Source: Fidelibacterota bacterium (GTDB taxonomy: Bacteria > Fidelibacterota > Fidelibacteria > Fidelibacterales > Fidelibacteraceae). From it: a stretch of DNA of 49,262 nt. Numbering within the stretch: the first letter of the stretch is position 1; every line of letters begins with the position of its first letter. Location of the stretch: positions 1 to 49,262 of the forward strand of contig JAIPIT010000006.1 in the NCBI GenBank assembly GCA_021734505.1. Reading direction: 5' to 3'. Shown here piece after piece: positions 16,012 to 25,478 of this stretch. Under the pieces are notes generated by a model that made no database searches, had not been told where the DNA came from, and saw nothing but the letters and a program-made list of their open reading frames with translations. Both the position numbers and the translations under genes were made by a program.

Positions 16012-19000
16012 ATGAAAAAAACGATCATTTTATTTTTACTGCTATCCGTGTCTGTAAGCCTTTTTTCCGTTCCGGCAAGTCCCGAACCTGCTGTGATCAC
16101 CTATAAAGACGGGCGTTCCTTAACCGTTTATCTGCGTGGCGATGAAAGCCGTTTCTGGCATGAAACAAAAGACGGGCTTCGCGTTGAAAAAAACGCACAA
16201 GGTGTTTTTGAGTATGCCATGCCCCAAGTGTTGGGGAAAAGCACAAAATCGGGAGTTGTTGCTCACGATCAATATTTGAGAAATGATGAAGAAATTAATT
16301 TTATAAATTCAATTTCAAATGACGAGCAATTTCCGGTAACTGTTGCACAACCGGATATTCAGGTTAATCGAGTCTCAGCCCCGGGCCCTTCAAGTGACCC
16401 TTTTGAGCATACCGATTTCCCGACCTTGGGCACGAAGAAATTTTTACTTATTCTTGTTGAATTTGCGGATAATTCGTTTACTCACAGCGCGACTGATTTT
16501 GACAGCTTGATGAACGCCAAAAATTACACTTATAACAATGCAATTGGTTCTGTAAATGAATTTTATAAAGCGACATCATTTGATCGTTTCGATCCCCAAT
16601 TTGATATTGTGGGACCCGTTAAATTATCCCAAAACATGGAATATTATGGCAACAACTCAACCGGCAATGTACAGCAATTTGTCTATGAAGCGATTATGTT
16701 GGCAGATGGGCGGGTAAATTATGCCGATTATGATAACGATAATGATGGCTATGTTGATAATATTTATCTTATTTATGCCGGTTACGGGGAATGCTTTGGG
16801 GGTGCTGATCCAAATACAATATGGCCGCATCGTTCAGCTCTTTACTCTTATCACCCCCAACTGGATGGGAAATATTTTTATGACTATTCCACATCAATGG
16901 AATTCTATGGTATAAGCGGTACAACGCGGACCTCAATCGGTGTGGTATGCCATGAGTTTGGACATGTCTGCGGTTTGCCGGATTATTATGATACGGATTA
17001 TGAAGATAGTGGCGGTAATTGCGGCGGACTTGGTGGTTGGGATGCTATGGCCGGGGGATCCTGGAATTATTCCGGGCGCAGACCTCCCATATTCAATGCC
17101 TGGTCACGTATGTTCCTGAACTGGGCAGAACCGGTAGAGTTATCCAGTACAGAAGCCGTAACATTGAATCCGGCTTATATTGACAATGAAGTCCGCTATT
17201 TTATGTCTGCGACCAACGATGAGTTTTTCATGATGGAAAATCGCCAGCAAAGTGAATGGGATGCAGCTATCCCCGGTCACGGATTATTGATCTTTCATAT
17301 TGACAAGAATTCAAACAGGTGGAATGATAATTCATTAAATTGCAGTCCTACACGCCAGGCTTTTGACCTTGAAGAAGCTGACGGTCAAGGGAACATATCA
17401 GATTCATATATCAACGCAGGGGATCCATTTCCGGGAACAAGCAGGAAAACCTCTTTTCTCGATATAGGTTCTCCCAATGCGGTAGATTGGAACGGAAACC
17501 CCAGCCGCAGTCCGATCCGCAGTATTGCGGAAACAGATGGGATCATTACATTTAACTTCGGTGATATGAATATTGATATGCCCGATAATGTTGTTATAAC
17601 CGCTCAAAGTGAAGATTCTGTAACAGTCAGCTGGTCATTGAATGATGATGCGGATTCGGTTATGATACTTTGGTCTACCTCTTCGGGCATCGGTTATCCG
17701 GAAAGCTTACGCTCTTACGATCTTGGTGAAATGGTTTCAGGCGGTGAAGTCATATATAAAGGAATAGACACAGTTTTCTATCACACCGGTTTGGAATCGG
17801 GAACGATGCAGTATTATGCTATCTACTCTTTCGATGACAGTTCGTATACTTACTCGGATCAAGTCAGCGGTTCGGCAAAAACAGCATCTCCGCCATTTTA
17901 TAAAACCGACTTCTCAGAGGGTTTACCTGCAGGTTGGGTGATCTTTGATCGTTATGGCAACGGTACATTTTCCATGGATAATCCGGAAAATAGGACAATC
18001 GTGTCTACAACGGCAGAGAATGGTTTTATGGTCATAGATTCCGAACATGCCGGCGATCTGATGATTGATGCCGAATTGATCACTCAATCCTATAATTTTT
18101 CTCTCAGTCGCTCGGTGGTTGTGAGTTTTGAACATCGTCTTGAGGTTACCAGCATTACACTTGCCCGCTTGCTTTTCACTGTTAATAACGGATTTACCTG
18201 GTATGAGGCTGCCCGATGGACACAGAATACAACCAATCCTTTGCATACTGTCATTGATCTAAGTGTAGATGTAGGCGGTTCTCGTGATGTAAAATTTAAA
18301 TTTAATTATAAGGGCACCAATCAGAAATACTGGTGTATTGATGACTTTGAAATTTCCGCCGCTCAAGATACCGGACTTTCTGCAGGTTTCCATGCGGCAA
18401 CGGTATCCGGATCAAAACCGTTGACTGTTCACTTTTTGAATACGTCTGTTTCGAAGCCGGATACAATTGAGACTTATATCTGGGAGCTTGGTGATGCGTC
18501 CGATTTCTCTTATGAAAAAGAGCCGGTTCACACCTATACAATGTCAGGCATATATTCTGTTTTTCTTTCTGTGCAAAAAAATGGACAGATCTCAAACTGT
18601 ATTAAAAGCAATTACATTGAGGTTACCAACGATGCTCCGGTCGTGATCAACGAAGAAGATACATTGAACGTGCGTAAGAATATTGCCAACACTTATAACT
18701 TGAATCAGTTCTTTATGGATCCCAATGGCGATCCTTTAACGTATACCTGGTCCGGTAACTCGGCAAACCTTGATATTTCTTTACAAGATGATTCACTGAT
18801 CGTGCTGACGCCCGGTTCGGAGTATCTTGGCACAGAAACCATTACTTTTGTGGCTAAAGATAATGAAAATGACAGTACCTCACATTCAATTGATATTTGG
18901 GTCAGCGAAACCGGTATCGAGGGTGCAATTCCAGGTGATTTCATGGTCAGCCAGAATTACCCGAATCCTTTTAATCCTACAACGGCAATCAGTTATCAAC

Positions 19001-19197
19001 TGCCGGCTATCAGGAAGGTAGTACTAAATGTATATGATCTGAACGGACATAAGGTCAGAAGCCTGATAAATGGCATGCAGGACCCGGGTTATTATACGAT
19101 CAATTTCCATGCCGGTGATCTGCCATCTGGAGTTTATATCTATAGATTGAATGCAGGGAGTGACGTGCGAACGATGAAGATGATCCTCATGAAGTAA
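16012..19197 (+). CDS. Secreted M6 family metalloprotease with PKD domain and T9SS sorting signal
   Basis: 1061 residues from the ATG at 16012, where a clean signal peptide begins (KKTIILFLLLSVSVSLFS) and GGAGA precedes. The catalytic domain (about 130-500) is of the immune inhibitor A type, with zinc site HEFGH at 314-318, GGWDAMAGGSW behind it, and the calcium-loop-like DYDNDNDGYVDN before it. Then come an Fn3-like segment (about 510-620), a jelly-roll-like domain (625-780), a PKD domain (about 785-870, WELGDASDF), a cadherin-like repeat (about 875-970), and the type IX sorting domain (SQNYPNPFNPTTAISYQ to the end). It should be exported and anchored or released at the surface to degrade protein. 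The T9SS machinery is not in the window. Confidence 0.93.
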   Translation: MKKTIILFLLLSVSVSLFSVPASPEPAVITYKDGRSLTVYLRGDESRFWHETKDGLRVEKNAQGVFEYAMPQVLGKSTKSGVVAHDQYLRNDEEINFINSISNDEQFPVTVAQPDIQVNRVSAPGPSSDPFEHTDFPTLGTKKFLLILVEFADNSFTHSATDFDSLMNAKNYTYNNAIGSVNEFYKATSFDRFDPQFDIVGPVKLSQNMEYYGNNSTGNVQQFVYEAIMLADGRVNYADYDNDNDGYVDNIYLIYAGYGECFGGADPNTIWPHRSALYSYHPQLDGKYFYDYSTSMEFYGISGTTRTSIGVVCHEFGHVCGLPDYYDTDYEDSGGNCGGLGGWDAMAGGSWNYSGRRPPIFNAWSRMFLNWAEPVELSSTEAVTLNPAYIDNEVRYFMSATNDEFFMMENRQQSEWDAAIPGHGLLIFHIDKNSNRWNDNSLNCSPTRQAFDLEEADGQGNISDSYINAGDPFPGTSRKTSFLDIGSPNAVDWNGNPSRSPIRSIAETDGIITFNFGDMNIDMPDNVVITAQSEDSVTVSWSLNDDADSVMILWSTSSGIGYPESLRSYDLGEMVSGGEVIYKGIDTVFYHTGLESGTMQYYAIYSFDDSSYTYSDQVSGSAKTASPPFYKTDFSEGLPAGWVIFDRYGNGTFSMDNPENRTIVSTTAENGFMVIDSEHAGDLMIDAELITQSYNFSLSRSVVVSFEHRLEVTSITLARLLFTVNNGFTWYEAARWTQNTTNPLHTVIDLSVDVGGSRDVKFKFNYKGTNQKYWCIDDFEISAAQDTGLSAGFHAATVSGSKPLTVHFLNTSVSKPDTIETYIWELGDASDFSYEKEPVHTYTMSGIYSVFLSVQKNGQISNCIKSNYIEVTNDAPVVINEEDTLNVRKNIANTYNLNQFFMDPNGDPLTYTWSGNSANLDISLQDDSLIVLTPGSEYLGTETITFVAKDNENDSTSHSIDIWVSETGIEGAIPGDFMVSQNYPNPFNPTTAISYQLPAIRKVVLNVYDLNGHKVRSLINGMQDPGYYTINFHAGDLPSGVYIYRLNAGSDVRTMKMILMK

Positions 19198-19225
19198 CTG
19201 GTGACTGGTAACTAGAGACCGGTAA
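19198..19225. repeat. Heptanucleotide tandem array (CTGGTAA type)
   Basis: Directly after the protease stop, four heptads follow in register: CTGGTGA, CTGGTAA, CTAGAGA, CCGGTAA. One of several heptad arrays of different sequence in the window. Confidence 0.6.
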
Positions 19226-19238
19226 AACTTAAATGTAG

Positions 19239-19258
19239 GGAACAGGCATGCCTGTTCC
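19239..19258 (+). terminator. Palindromic intrinsic terminator of the M6 protease gene
   Basis: The perfect 20-bp palindrome GGAACAGGCATGCCTGTTCC is followed by six T on the plus strand, 41 bases past the stop. The identical 20-mer is the core of the terminator at 39664-39693, so it is a reused unit. Confidence 0.8.
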
Positions 19259-19385
19259 TTTTTTATATACGACAATAATTATTGTGTTGGAGTTCGGAGA
19301 CGAAGAGACGTAAAACAAAAGGACGTATTGCAATACGCCACTACTATCATCTTTATCCTGTTATCCTGTCAGGAAAAAAATCCCG

Positions 19386-20384
19386 TCAATCAATGCCGAT
19401 CGCATTTCGTAGTCGTTTGACCGTTTCAGAAGCAATGGTACGGGCCTTTTCGGCACCTTCTTTTAAAATAGCGTCAATATGGGAAGGATCTTCCATGAGC
19501 ATGTCATATTTTTCTCTCATGGGTGTAAAATGGGCATCCATGATCTCGAACAGTTCCTGCTTCGCATGCCCCCAGCCCATTCCACCGGTCAGGTAACGCT
19601 CATGGGCAGATGCCTGTTCTTCTTCAGTGGCAAAGAGTTTGTACAGACTGAATATATGAGAGGTTTCAGGATTTTTGGGTTCTTCGATCTCCTGGGAGTT
19701 CGTGACGATCTTCATGACGATCTTGCGCAATTTTTTTGAAGGCAGGAACAAGGGAATAACATTGTCATAACTCTTGCTCATTTTACGTCCGTCTAGACCG
19801 ACGATGACCTGGGTCGTTTCGCTGATGACCGGTTCGGGGACCGTCAGGAGATCTTTGCCGTAAATATGGTTCAAAGACTGAGCCACATCCGCCGCGATCT
19901 CAACATGCTGTTTTTGATCTTTCCCAACAGGGACAATATTGGTATTGAACAAGAGAATGTCCGCTGCCATCAGAACAGGATAAGTGAAAAGTCCCATATT
20001 AATACCGGCGTCCGGATCGTTTCCCGCTAAAGTGTTCTCCTGAACGGACGCCTTATAAGCGTGAGCTCTGTTCATAAGTCCCTTGGAGGTAAAAGCCATC
20101 AAAATGGTTGTCAGTTCGAATGTTTCAGGTACGTCCGATTGGCGGTAAAACATCATCGTGTCCGGATCCAAACCGCATGCCATCCATGTCGCGGCCAGCT
20201 TGCGGGTCAATTCTTTTAATAATGCGGCATCTTTTATTGTATTTACCGCATGATAATCAGCAATAAAATAACGGGCATCGTAGTTCTTTGCGAGTTCAAT
20301 GGCCGGTTTGATCGCGCCAAAATAATTTCCAATATGAGGGATACCTGATGGCTTGATCCCTGTTAAACAAACTTTACGGCTCAT
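19386..20384 (-). CDS. trpS: Tryptophanyl-tRNA synthetase
   Basis: 332 residues, the usual bacterial TrpRS length. A class I synthetase that charges tRNA-Trp using ATP. The HIGH-type motif is PHIGNYFG near residue 17 and the KMSKS loop is intact near residue 198 (DGRKMSKS). AAAGGA lies 6 bases before the ATG. Its start overlaps the NlpC/P60 stop by four bases, so it is the last gene of a three-gene operon with that hydrolase and the DUF92 kinase fusion. No tRNA-Trp-dependent leader was seen. Confidence 0.97.
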   Translation of the reverse strand: MSRKVCLTGIKPSGIPHIGNYFGAIKPAIELAKNYDARYFIADYHAVNTIKDAALLKELTRKLAATWMACGLDPDTMMFYRQSDVPETFELTTILMAFTSKGLMNRAHAYKASVQENTLAGNDPDAGINMGLFTYPVLMAADILLFNTNIVPVGKDQKQHVEIAADVAQSLNHIYGKDLLTVPEPVISETTQVIVGLDGRKMSKSYDNVIPLFLPSKKLRKIVMKIVTNSQEIEEPKNPETSHIFSLYKLFATEEEQASAHERYLTGGMGWGHAKQELFEIMDAHFTPMREKYDMLMEDPSHIDAILKEGAEKARTIASETVKRLRNAIGID

Positions 20385-21193
20385 GATCTTTCCTTTCCGA
20401 TAAGTTTATCGATTGAATAGATGCCTTCCAACATGCGATCCAGTTTTTCTGAATAATGTGGTGCTTTAGTATCAAAACTGTTAAGCTTTACTTCGCCGGA
20501 AGAATGAATAAATTCAGGTGAACGCCGCATAATCGCGACATGAGTGATGTTCCCATTTTCATTTTGGAAAAAAGCCAGATCACCGGGTTTTGCATTTTTC
20601 ATTTCTACGGGATATTTTTTCAATACTTTGATCTGTTGTGAAGCATCACGCGGAAGTTGTAAACCGGCAATAGTAAAGCACATTTGAGTAATACCGGAGC
20701 AGTCACAACCATTCTCGGTCTTACCACCCCAAAAATAAGAGCAACCCAATAATTTTCCTGCTGAACAGAGAATTATATCACGTGGATCTGTGACAGTTAA
20801 AGATTTTTGCTTGATATATCCTTTGGAACCATCCGGCATCAGGACTTCATAAATATCATCTTGTTTCTTTATGTAGGGGAAAGAAGCACCCATTGCAGCA
20901 ACGGCCTTACGGGGGTTCTTCATATCAGAATTTTCATAAATGGAGAGAAAGGGTGTGTGGATCATGAGCTTTGGCAAAGTTGAGATCATTTTTTCGAATT
21001 CGTCTTTCAAGTCCAGAGTGGAAAAATTTTGCGTCCATGCTTCATAACCATCCGGGGTGCGTAATTGGATCCAATCGCCTTTTTTTTCAAGGACATCTAC
21101 GATTTCCCACATAATTCCCTGTGTTACCAATTGGGAAGAAAAGCGGGCTTCTTCATACATGTTTGCGAAGGGAGTTTTAATGATCTTTTTCAC
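20381..21193 (-). CDS. SH3-domain NlpC/P60 family peptidase
   Basis: 270 residues. Residues about 1-145 form two SH3-like segments. The C-terminal NlpC/P60 domain has the catalytic Cys in GCDCSGITQM (near 163), followed by PGDLAFF, and the His in THVAIM (near 218). Such enzymes cut gamma-D-glutamyl to diamino-acid bonds in peptidoglycan peptides. There is no signal peptide, so like YkfC-type enzymes it may act on recycled cell-wall peptides in the cytoplasm. It starts at GTG (21193) with AAGGAG 6 bases before it, 9 bases after the DUF92 gene stop, and overlaps trpS by four bases. Confidence 0.88.
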   Translation of the reverse strand: MKKIIKTPFANMYEEARFSSQLVTQGIMWEIVDVLEKKGDWIQLRTPDGYEAWTQNFSTLDLKDEFEKMISTLPKLMIHTPFLSIYENSDMKNPRKAVAAMGASFPYIKKQDDIYEVLMPDGSKGYIKQKSLTVTDPRDIILCSAGKLLGCSYFWGGKTENGCDCSGITQMCFTIAGLQLPRDASQQIKVLKKYPVEMKNAKPGDLAFFQNENGNITHVAIMRRSPEFIHSSGEVKLNSFDTKAPHYSEKLDRMLEGIYSIDKLIGKERS

Positions 21194-21202
21194 TTTAGCT
21201 CC

Positions 21203-22735
21203 TTAGAATAAAATTAGGTATGCAAGGCCACCCAAGAGTCCCCCCGCAACCGTATTGGATAAATTAACAATATCGTTTGTGATCATACGGTTTCCCCTGA
21301 CAAGAGGAATATTTACATTTTCACAATGATGTGTTTTTTCGGTTATCTTTTTACAGCTTGGGCATTGATATTGGGCCTGTATAGTTGCACCAAGAAAAGA
21401 ATCAACTAGTGCGCCGATCAAACCGACCCCGCTAATAACCCAAACGGCTGTCCAGGACATTTGAATTTCAGTAAAGTATTGCAATGAAATTTTTCCGGCT
21501 AGTGCTATCAGAAATGATCCCAAAAATGCGCCTGTTGTGCCAATGATTGTCAAGCCACCCGAAGTTCCCTGCGGGACATATTTCCATGTTAAAATACTTA
21601 CGGGCTTATGCGTACTGAAAGCGCCGATCTCCGTGCCCCAGGTATCTGCTGTTGCCGCGGCAATAGAACCCAGAAAGATCAAATACCAAAGGATCTCAAG
21701 ATTTGGCCAGGTCGTTGACAGGAAATGCCAGCACATAGTAGCGATCATCGCCACGCCACCGTTGGCAAACACCTGAAAAATATCGCGTTTTCCCGTTTTT
21801 TCAAAAACCGTCTCTAATTTCTTTTTGTGCTTTTTCCCTAACTTAGTCAGTAATGTTGAGCAGATAAAAAAGACAATGACTGGAATCATCCATTCCGTGC
21901 CCCCTAATCCGAAAACAACCGTTCCAAGCAGCCAGGCGCCCATCGCACCCGAAAGACTCAGGGCTTTGGCTTTATAAGCAATATAGGCTATCGCAACTGT
22001 AATGCCCATCCAGAGCATGAGATGTAACTGGAATTCAGGCACGCCATTGTATAAGGCATCTAGAATTATACCTGCACCAATTGGAACCATGAGGTTATCG
22101 GTCCCTTTATGAGAGATCGTTTCTGCGCCAGCCGAAAAGATAGCCGCAAAAAACCCAAAAGTAAGCGCCGTGATCCATGAAATAGGATCACTAAAAATGC
22201 CGCGGAATATTTTCATACTGATGACTGCGACCACAAATGAAACTAAGAACATGGCGATAGTGCCCTGCAGTGATTTTTTTTCTGTTAAGATAGTAAAAAG
22301 CAGGGGTTTTTTTCTTGATTCACCGACCCAACTGGCTACCGGATCCCCAAAGGCCATGATCAGCATTGCTGTTTGTAGGATAGCCGGGTCTTTATGCCAA
22401 AACCAACAAACCAAAATAAAGAAAGAAATTGGAAAATAAACCGTTCCATATGATATGCGATCTGTCTCATGAATGCCTTTTAACAAATTCATTTTTATGG
22501 CAATAAAATTCATTATCGTAAAGATCAATGCCACTAAAAGAACCGGATATTGTGAATCGAAAATGAAGGGAGCGACACAGACAAGACAGCCAACTAAAAT
22601 ATGAACCAATCTGCGTGTTGTATGCGGGTGAACATTAAGTTTTTTTAATAGAAAGTCTGCGAGACCAAGTATACCCACAATACCTATCGTAAAGACAAAG
22701 AATAATCCCCAATCCGTACTTAAAATAAAATCCAT
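21203..22735 (-). CDS. Fusion of phytol/dolichol-kinase-like and DUF92 (VTE6-like) membrane domains
   Basis: 510 residues, almost all membrane helices. The first part (about 1-220) resembles CTP-dependent dolichol/phytol kinases (HTTRRLVHILVG, then AFGDPVASWVGE near 130). The second (about 235-510) is DUF92, with ATADTWGTEIG near 370 and PQGTSGGLTIIGTTGAFLGS. In plants the separate relatives VTE5 and VTE6 add the first and second phosphate to phytol. The fusion therefore suggests one protein that phosphorylates an isoprenoid alcohol twice. ATG at 22735 fits best with GGGG 6 bases upstream; an in-frame GTG is one codon earlier. First gene of the operon with NlpC/P60 and trpS. Confidence 0.82.
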   Translation of the reverse strand: MDFILSTDWGLFFVFTIGIVGILGLADFLLKKLNVHPHTTRRLVHILVGCLVCVAPFIFDSQYPVLLVALIFTIMNFIAIKMNLLKGIHETDRISYGTVYFPISFFILVCWFWHKDPAILQTAMLIMAFGDPVASWVGESRKKPLLFTILTEKKSLQGTIAMFLVSFVVAVISMKIFRGIFSDPISWITALTFGFFAAIFSAGAETISHKGTDNLMVPIGAGIILDALYNGVPEFQLHLMLWMGITVAIAYIAYKAKALSLSGAMGAWLLGTVVFGLGGTEWMIPVIVFFICSTLLTKLGKKHKKKLETVFEKTGKRDIFQVFANGGVAMIATMCWHFLSTTWPNLEILWYLIFLGSIAAATADTWGTEIGAFSTHKPVSILTWKYVPQGTSGGLTIIGTTGAFLGSFLIALAGKISLQYFTEIQMSWTAVWVISGVGLIGALVDSFLGATIQAQYQCPSCKKITEKTHHCENVNIPLVRGNRMITNDIVNLSNTVAGGLLGGLAYLILF

Positions 22736-22759
22736 CACGTACCCCGAATTATGTGAGAA

Positions 22760-22788
22760 ATATTACGAGAAAATCATCTTACTTGCAA
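22760..22788 (-). promoter_or_regulatory. Putative promoter of the DUF92-nlpC-trpS operon
   Basis: On the minus strand TTGCAA (22783-22788) and TAATAT (22760-22765) are exactly 17 bases apart, about 25 bases before the start codon. This fits a housekeeping sigma-70 promoter. Confidence 0.5.
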
Positions 22789-22939
22789 GGCGAAATACAG
22801 AAGACATGACATATGGTCCGAAAGACACAACATATAATAGAGAATGGAGAGAAAGAAGAAAAGTGAAAGAAGCGGAGGAGTATTGCAAACATTATAAATT
22901 TGTGTGCATAAAAAAACAGAAATTTGAATTTTATCCCCA

Positions 22940-22975
22940 ACTTCCGACTTCCGACTTCCGACTCCCGACTTTCCG
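22940..22975. repeat. Heptanucleotide tandem array (ACTTCCG type)
   Basis: ACTTCCG three times, then ACTCCCG and ACTTTCCG. The clearest heptad array in the window. Confidence 0.75.
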
Positions 22976-23040
22976 ATATATTCCTTTGAATTGATGCAAT
23001 TTCTCGATAAAATTAAAAATATGACAGGGAGATTTTCTAA

Positions 23041-25161
23041 ATGGAAAAATCAATAATTATCGGACTAATTCAGAATATTGCAATTCTTTTATCTTTCACA
23101 TTAATCTATGATTTTTTCTGGGCCAAAGATGAAAATATAAAAAAAATATCCGGGAAAGTAATAGCAGGATTACTTATTGGTTTTATAGCCATTATTGTCA
23201 TGTATTTGCCATGGACATTAAAATCCGGTATTGTTTTTGATACCCGGTCAATACTATTATCCATTTCAGGGTTGTTCTTTGGGGCAATTCCAACCATTAT
23301 CGCGATGTCAATTGCATCAATTTTTAGATTTTCTTTAGGCGGAGACGGCATGTGGATGGGAATAGCCGTGATCATGACTTCCGGTTTTATCGGTTTGACA
23401 TGGCGCATATTTTTTCCACCAAGAAAGATCAAAAAACCTTATTATAATATCTTATTATTGGGACTTCTCGTCCATGCGGTCATGTTCCTTTGCACATTTT
23501 TGCTTCCTCACGACAGTATTCTCAGTACTATGAAATTCCTGATTTTACCACTGCTTTTTATTTATACTCCAGGTACAATGCTATTGGGAATGTTAATGTT
23601 AAAACGTTGGTCGGTCTGGCATCAGCAACGAGCTATGGAAAAAGAAGAATTACGCTATCGTACACTTTTTGAAAATGCCGGTGAAGCCATTTTAGTGTCA
23701 GAGGGAGGATATATTCGCTTTGCAAATAGGCGGCTTATGGATCTTCTTAACATTGGTTACGAGGAATTGCTATCAAAGAAATTCACTGCTTTTATTCATC
23801 CTGATGATCGTGAATTTGTTATGTCATATCATCTGAATCGCACACGAAACATTGATGTGCCAAATCGATATTCTTTCCGCGTAGTTACCGGATCGGGCGA
23901 GATCAGATGGGTAGATGTTAATTCAGTTCTCGTGGATTGGAATGATAAACCTGCCAGCTTAAGCTTTCTTAGCGATGTAACGGACAAACGAGAAGACGCG
24001 CGCCAATTGGTTATTGCAAAAAATAAAGCGGAAGAAAGTGATCGTCTTAAAACTATTTTTCTTACAAATATGAGTCATGAAGTCCGAACACCCATGAATG
24101 CAATTCTTGGTTTTTCCGATCTTCTGATTACCAGAGAATTAAATATGGAAAAACAAGAACATTATATAAATATGATTCAAACGGCAGGCAAACAGTTGTT
24201 AAGTATTATTAACGATATTGTAGATACCTCAAAATTGGAAGTGAATCAATTAAATATCAACAAGCAAGATTGTAAGTTATATGATATTTTCAATCACAGT
24301 GTTGAAGTTTTTTTAAATAATCCAATTTATCAAAATAAAAAGAATGTCAACCTAAAATTGAATTTTCCTAAAGACTACCAAAATATGATGGTTAATACGG
24401 ATTATTATCGTATTCAACAGGTAATAAGTAATTTTCTAACTAATGCAATTAAATATACGGACAGCGGGACAATAAATTTAAGCTGTGAAATTAAAGAAAG
24501 CAAAGGACATGTTAATATAATAACTCGTGTAAAAGATTCCGGTATTGGAATTCCAGATGATAAAAAACATATTGTTTTTGAACGTTTTCGTCAGGTGGAA
24601 GAAAATCAATACAGAGAAGGTGCAGGTTTGGGGTTAAGTATCTCGAAAGGCATTGTTGACTTGATGGGTGGCGAGATCGGGTTTGAATCTAAAGTGGGTA
24701 AAGGCTCAATGTTTTATTTCAAACTTAAATTAGATAAAGTAAAGGGGCATGGTATGAAAATACAAACCGAACATACAGAAACACCAAATTTTGAGAATTT
24801 ATATATAATAATCGCTGAAGACGATATGACATCTTACTATTTGTTCAAAGAGTATTTGAATGACACTAAAGCAAAAATAGCTCATGCTGCCGATGGGGAA
24901 TTATTAATGCAAATGATGGAAGAAAAAGTACCCGATCTTCTCCTCTTGGATATCAACATGCCAAAGAAAGACGGCTATACCTGTCTAAAGGAAATTCAAG
25001 AGAAGTCTTATAAGACAAAGATCATTGCTCAAACAGCCTATGCTATGGAGAATGAAAAGGAACATTGTTTAAGTTCCGGTTGTGACGGGTATGTTTCTAA
25101 GCCCATTGATCCTGAAATACTTTTTCTTGAAATTAAACAAGTGCTGAACAATAAAAAATAA
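23041..25161 (+). CDS. Hybrid sensor histidine kinase with LytS-type 5TM receptor domain
   Basis: 706 residues. Residues about 1-190 are the 5TM receptor module of LytS-YhcK type (FDTRSILLSISGLFFG, then RFSLGGDGMWMGI). A PAS domain (about 205-325) follows, then the HisKA dimer domain with phospho-acceptor His346 in SHEVRTPMN, the HATPase domain (NAIKYTDSG; DSGIGIP; GAGLGLSISKG), and a receiver domain with phospho-acceptor Asp637 in LLLLDINMP. It is an inner-membrane sensor that passes phosphate internally to its own receiver; no output domain or separate regulator gene is adjacent. In characterised LytS-type proteins this module responds to cell-wall or small-molecule signals; the signal here is unknown. 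The gene is more AT-rich than its neighbours. Confidence 0.93.
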   Translation: MEKSIIIGLIQNIAILLSFTLIYDFFWAKDENIKKISGKVIAGLLIGFIAIIVMYLPWTLKSGIVFDTRSILLSISGLFFGAIPTIIAMSIASIFRFSLGGDGMWMGIAVIMTSGFIGLTWRIFFPPRKIKKPYYNILLLGLLVHAVMFLCTFLLPHDSILSTMKFLILPLLFIYTPGTMLLGMLMLKRWSVWHQQRAMEKEELRYRTLFENAGEAILVSEGGYIRFANRRLMDLLNIGYEELLSKKFTAFIHPDDREFVMSYHLNRTRNIDVPNRYSFRVVTGSGEIRWVDVNSVLVDWNDKPASLSFLSDVTDKREDARQLVIAKNKAEESDRLKTIFLTNMSHEVRTPMNAILGFSDLLITRELNMEKQEHYINMIQTAGKQLLSIINDIVDTSKLEVNQLNINKQDCKLYDIFNHSVEVFLNNPIYQNKKNVNLKLNFPKDYQNMMVNTDYYRIQQVISNFLTNAIKYTDSGTINLSCEIKESKGHVNIITRVKDSGIGIPDDKKHIVFERFRQVEENQYREGAGLGLSISKGIVDLMGGEIGFESKVGKGSMFYFKLKLDKVKGHGMKIQTEHTETPNFENLYIIIAEDDMTSYYLFKEYLNDTKAKIAHAADGELLMQMMEEKVPDLLLLDINMPKKDGYTCLKEIQEKSYKTKIIAQTAYAMENEKEHCLSSGCDGYVSKPIDPEILFLEIKQVLNNKK

Positions 25162-25176
25162 TCGACAGGTCATAAA

Positions 25177-25464
25177 ATGAAAAAAGAGATAATCTCGGTT
25201 GATTCCAAACAAACGGCGAAAGTGATCGCAATCACAACAGCTCTATTTTCCCTGATATTTACCCTTGTGGGATTGGCTATGATCATTTTTGGGATTGTTA
25301 TGGATTCAGATGTAACAAAGTCCATGGGGTTGATCTATCTGCTCATGCCGCTATGGTATATCATTCTCGTTTATGTTTTTTCCCGTCTCCTGTATTGGGT
25401 CTATAACAAAGTAGCTGCGCGTTTTGGCGGTGTTGTGTTCGAACTTGAAGATAAAATGAACTAA
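25177..25464 (+). CDS. Small two-helix membrane protein, DUF3566-like
   Basis: 95 residues with two clear membrane helices (about 17-44 and 51-73) and a polar N-terminus. The C-terminal stretch YNKVAARFGGVVFELED resembles the end of DUF3566 proteins (YN-x-A...GG-x-x-x-x-L), a family without assigned function. The link is by pattern only. It starts 15 bases after the histidine kinase stop and ends 14 bases before the oxidoreductase, so it is co-transcribed. Confidence 0.6.
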   Translation: MKKEIISVDSKQTAKVIAITTALFSLIFTLVGLAMIIFGIVMDSDVTKSMGLIYLLMPLWYIILVYVFSRLLYWVYNKVAARFGGVVFELEDKMN

Positions 25465-25478
25465 AAATTGATATTGGA

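Larger units (their letters stand above)
22736..23040. other. Divergent intergenic region with promoter and heptad array
   Basis: 305 bases between the divergent DUF92 and histidine kinase genes. It contains a promoter for the minus-strand operon, an ACTTCCG heptad array at 22940-22975, and GGGAG ahead of the kinase start. A 62-codon plus ORF here is not convincing. Confidence 0.6.

Noticed and set aside
22806-22994. 62-codon plus-strand ORF before the histidine kinase
   Set aside because: Its second half is the ACTTCCG heptad array, it lies over the promoter region of the divergent operon, and it has no recognisable domain.
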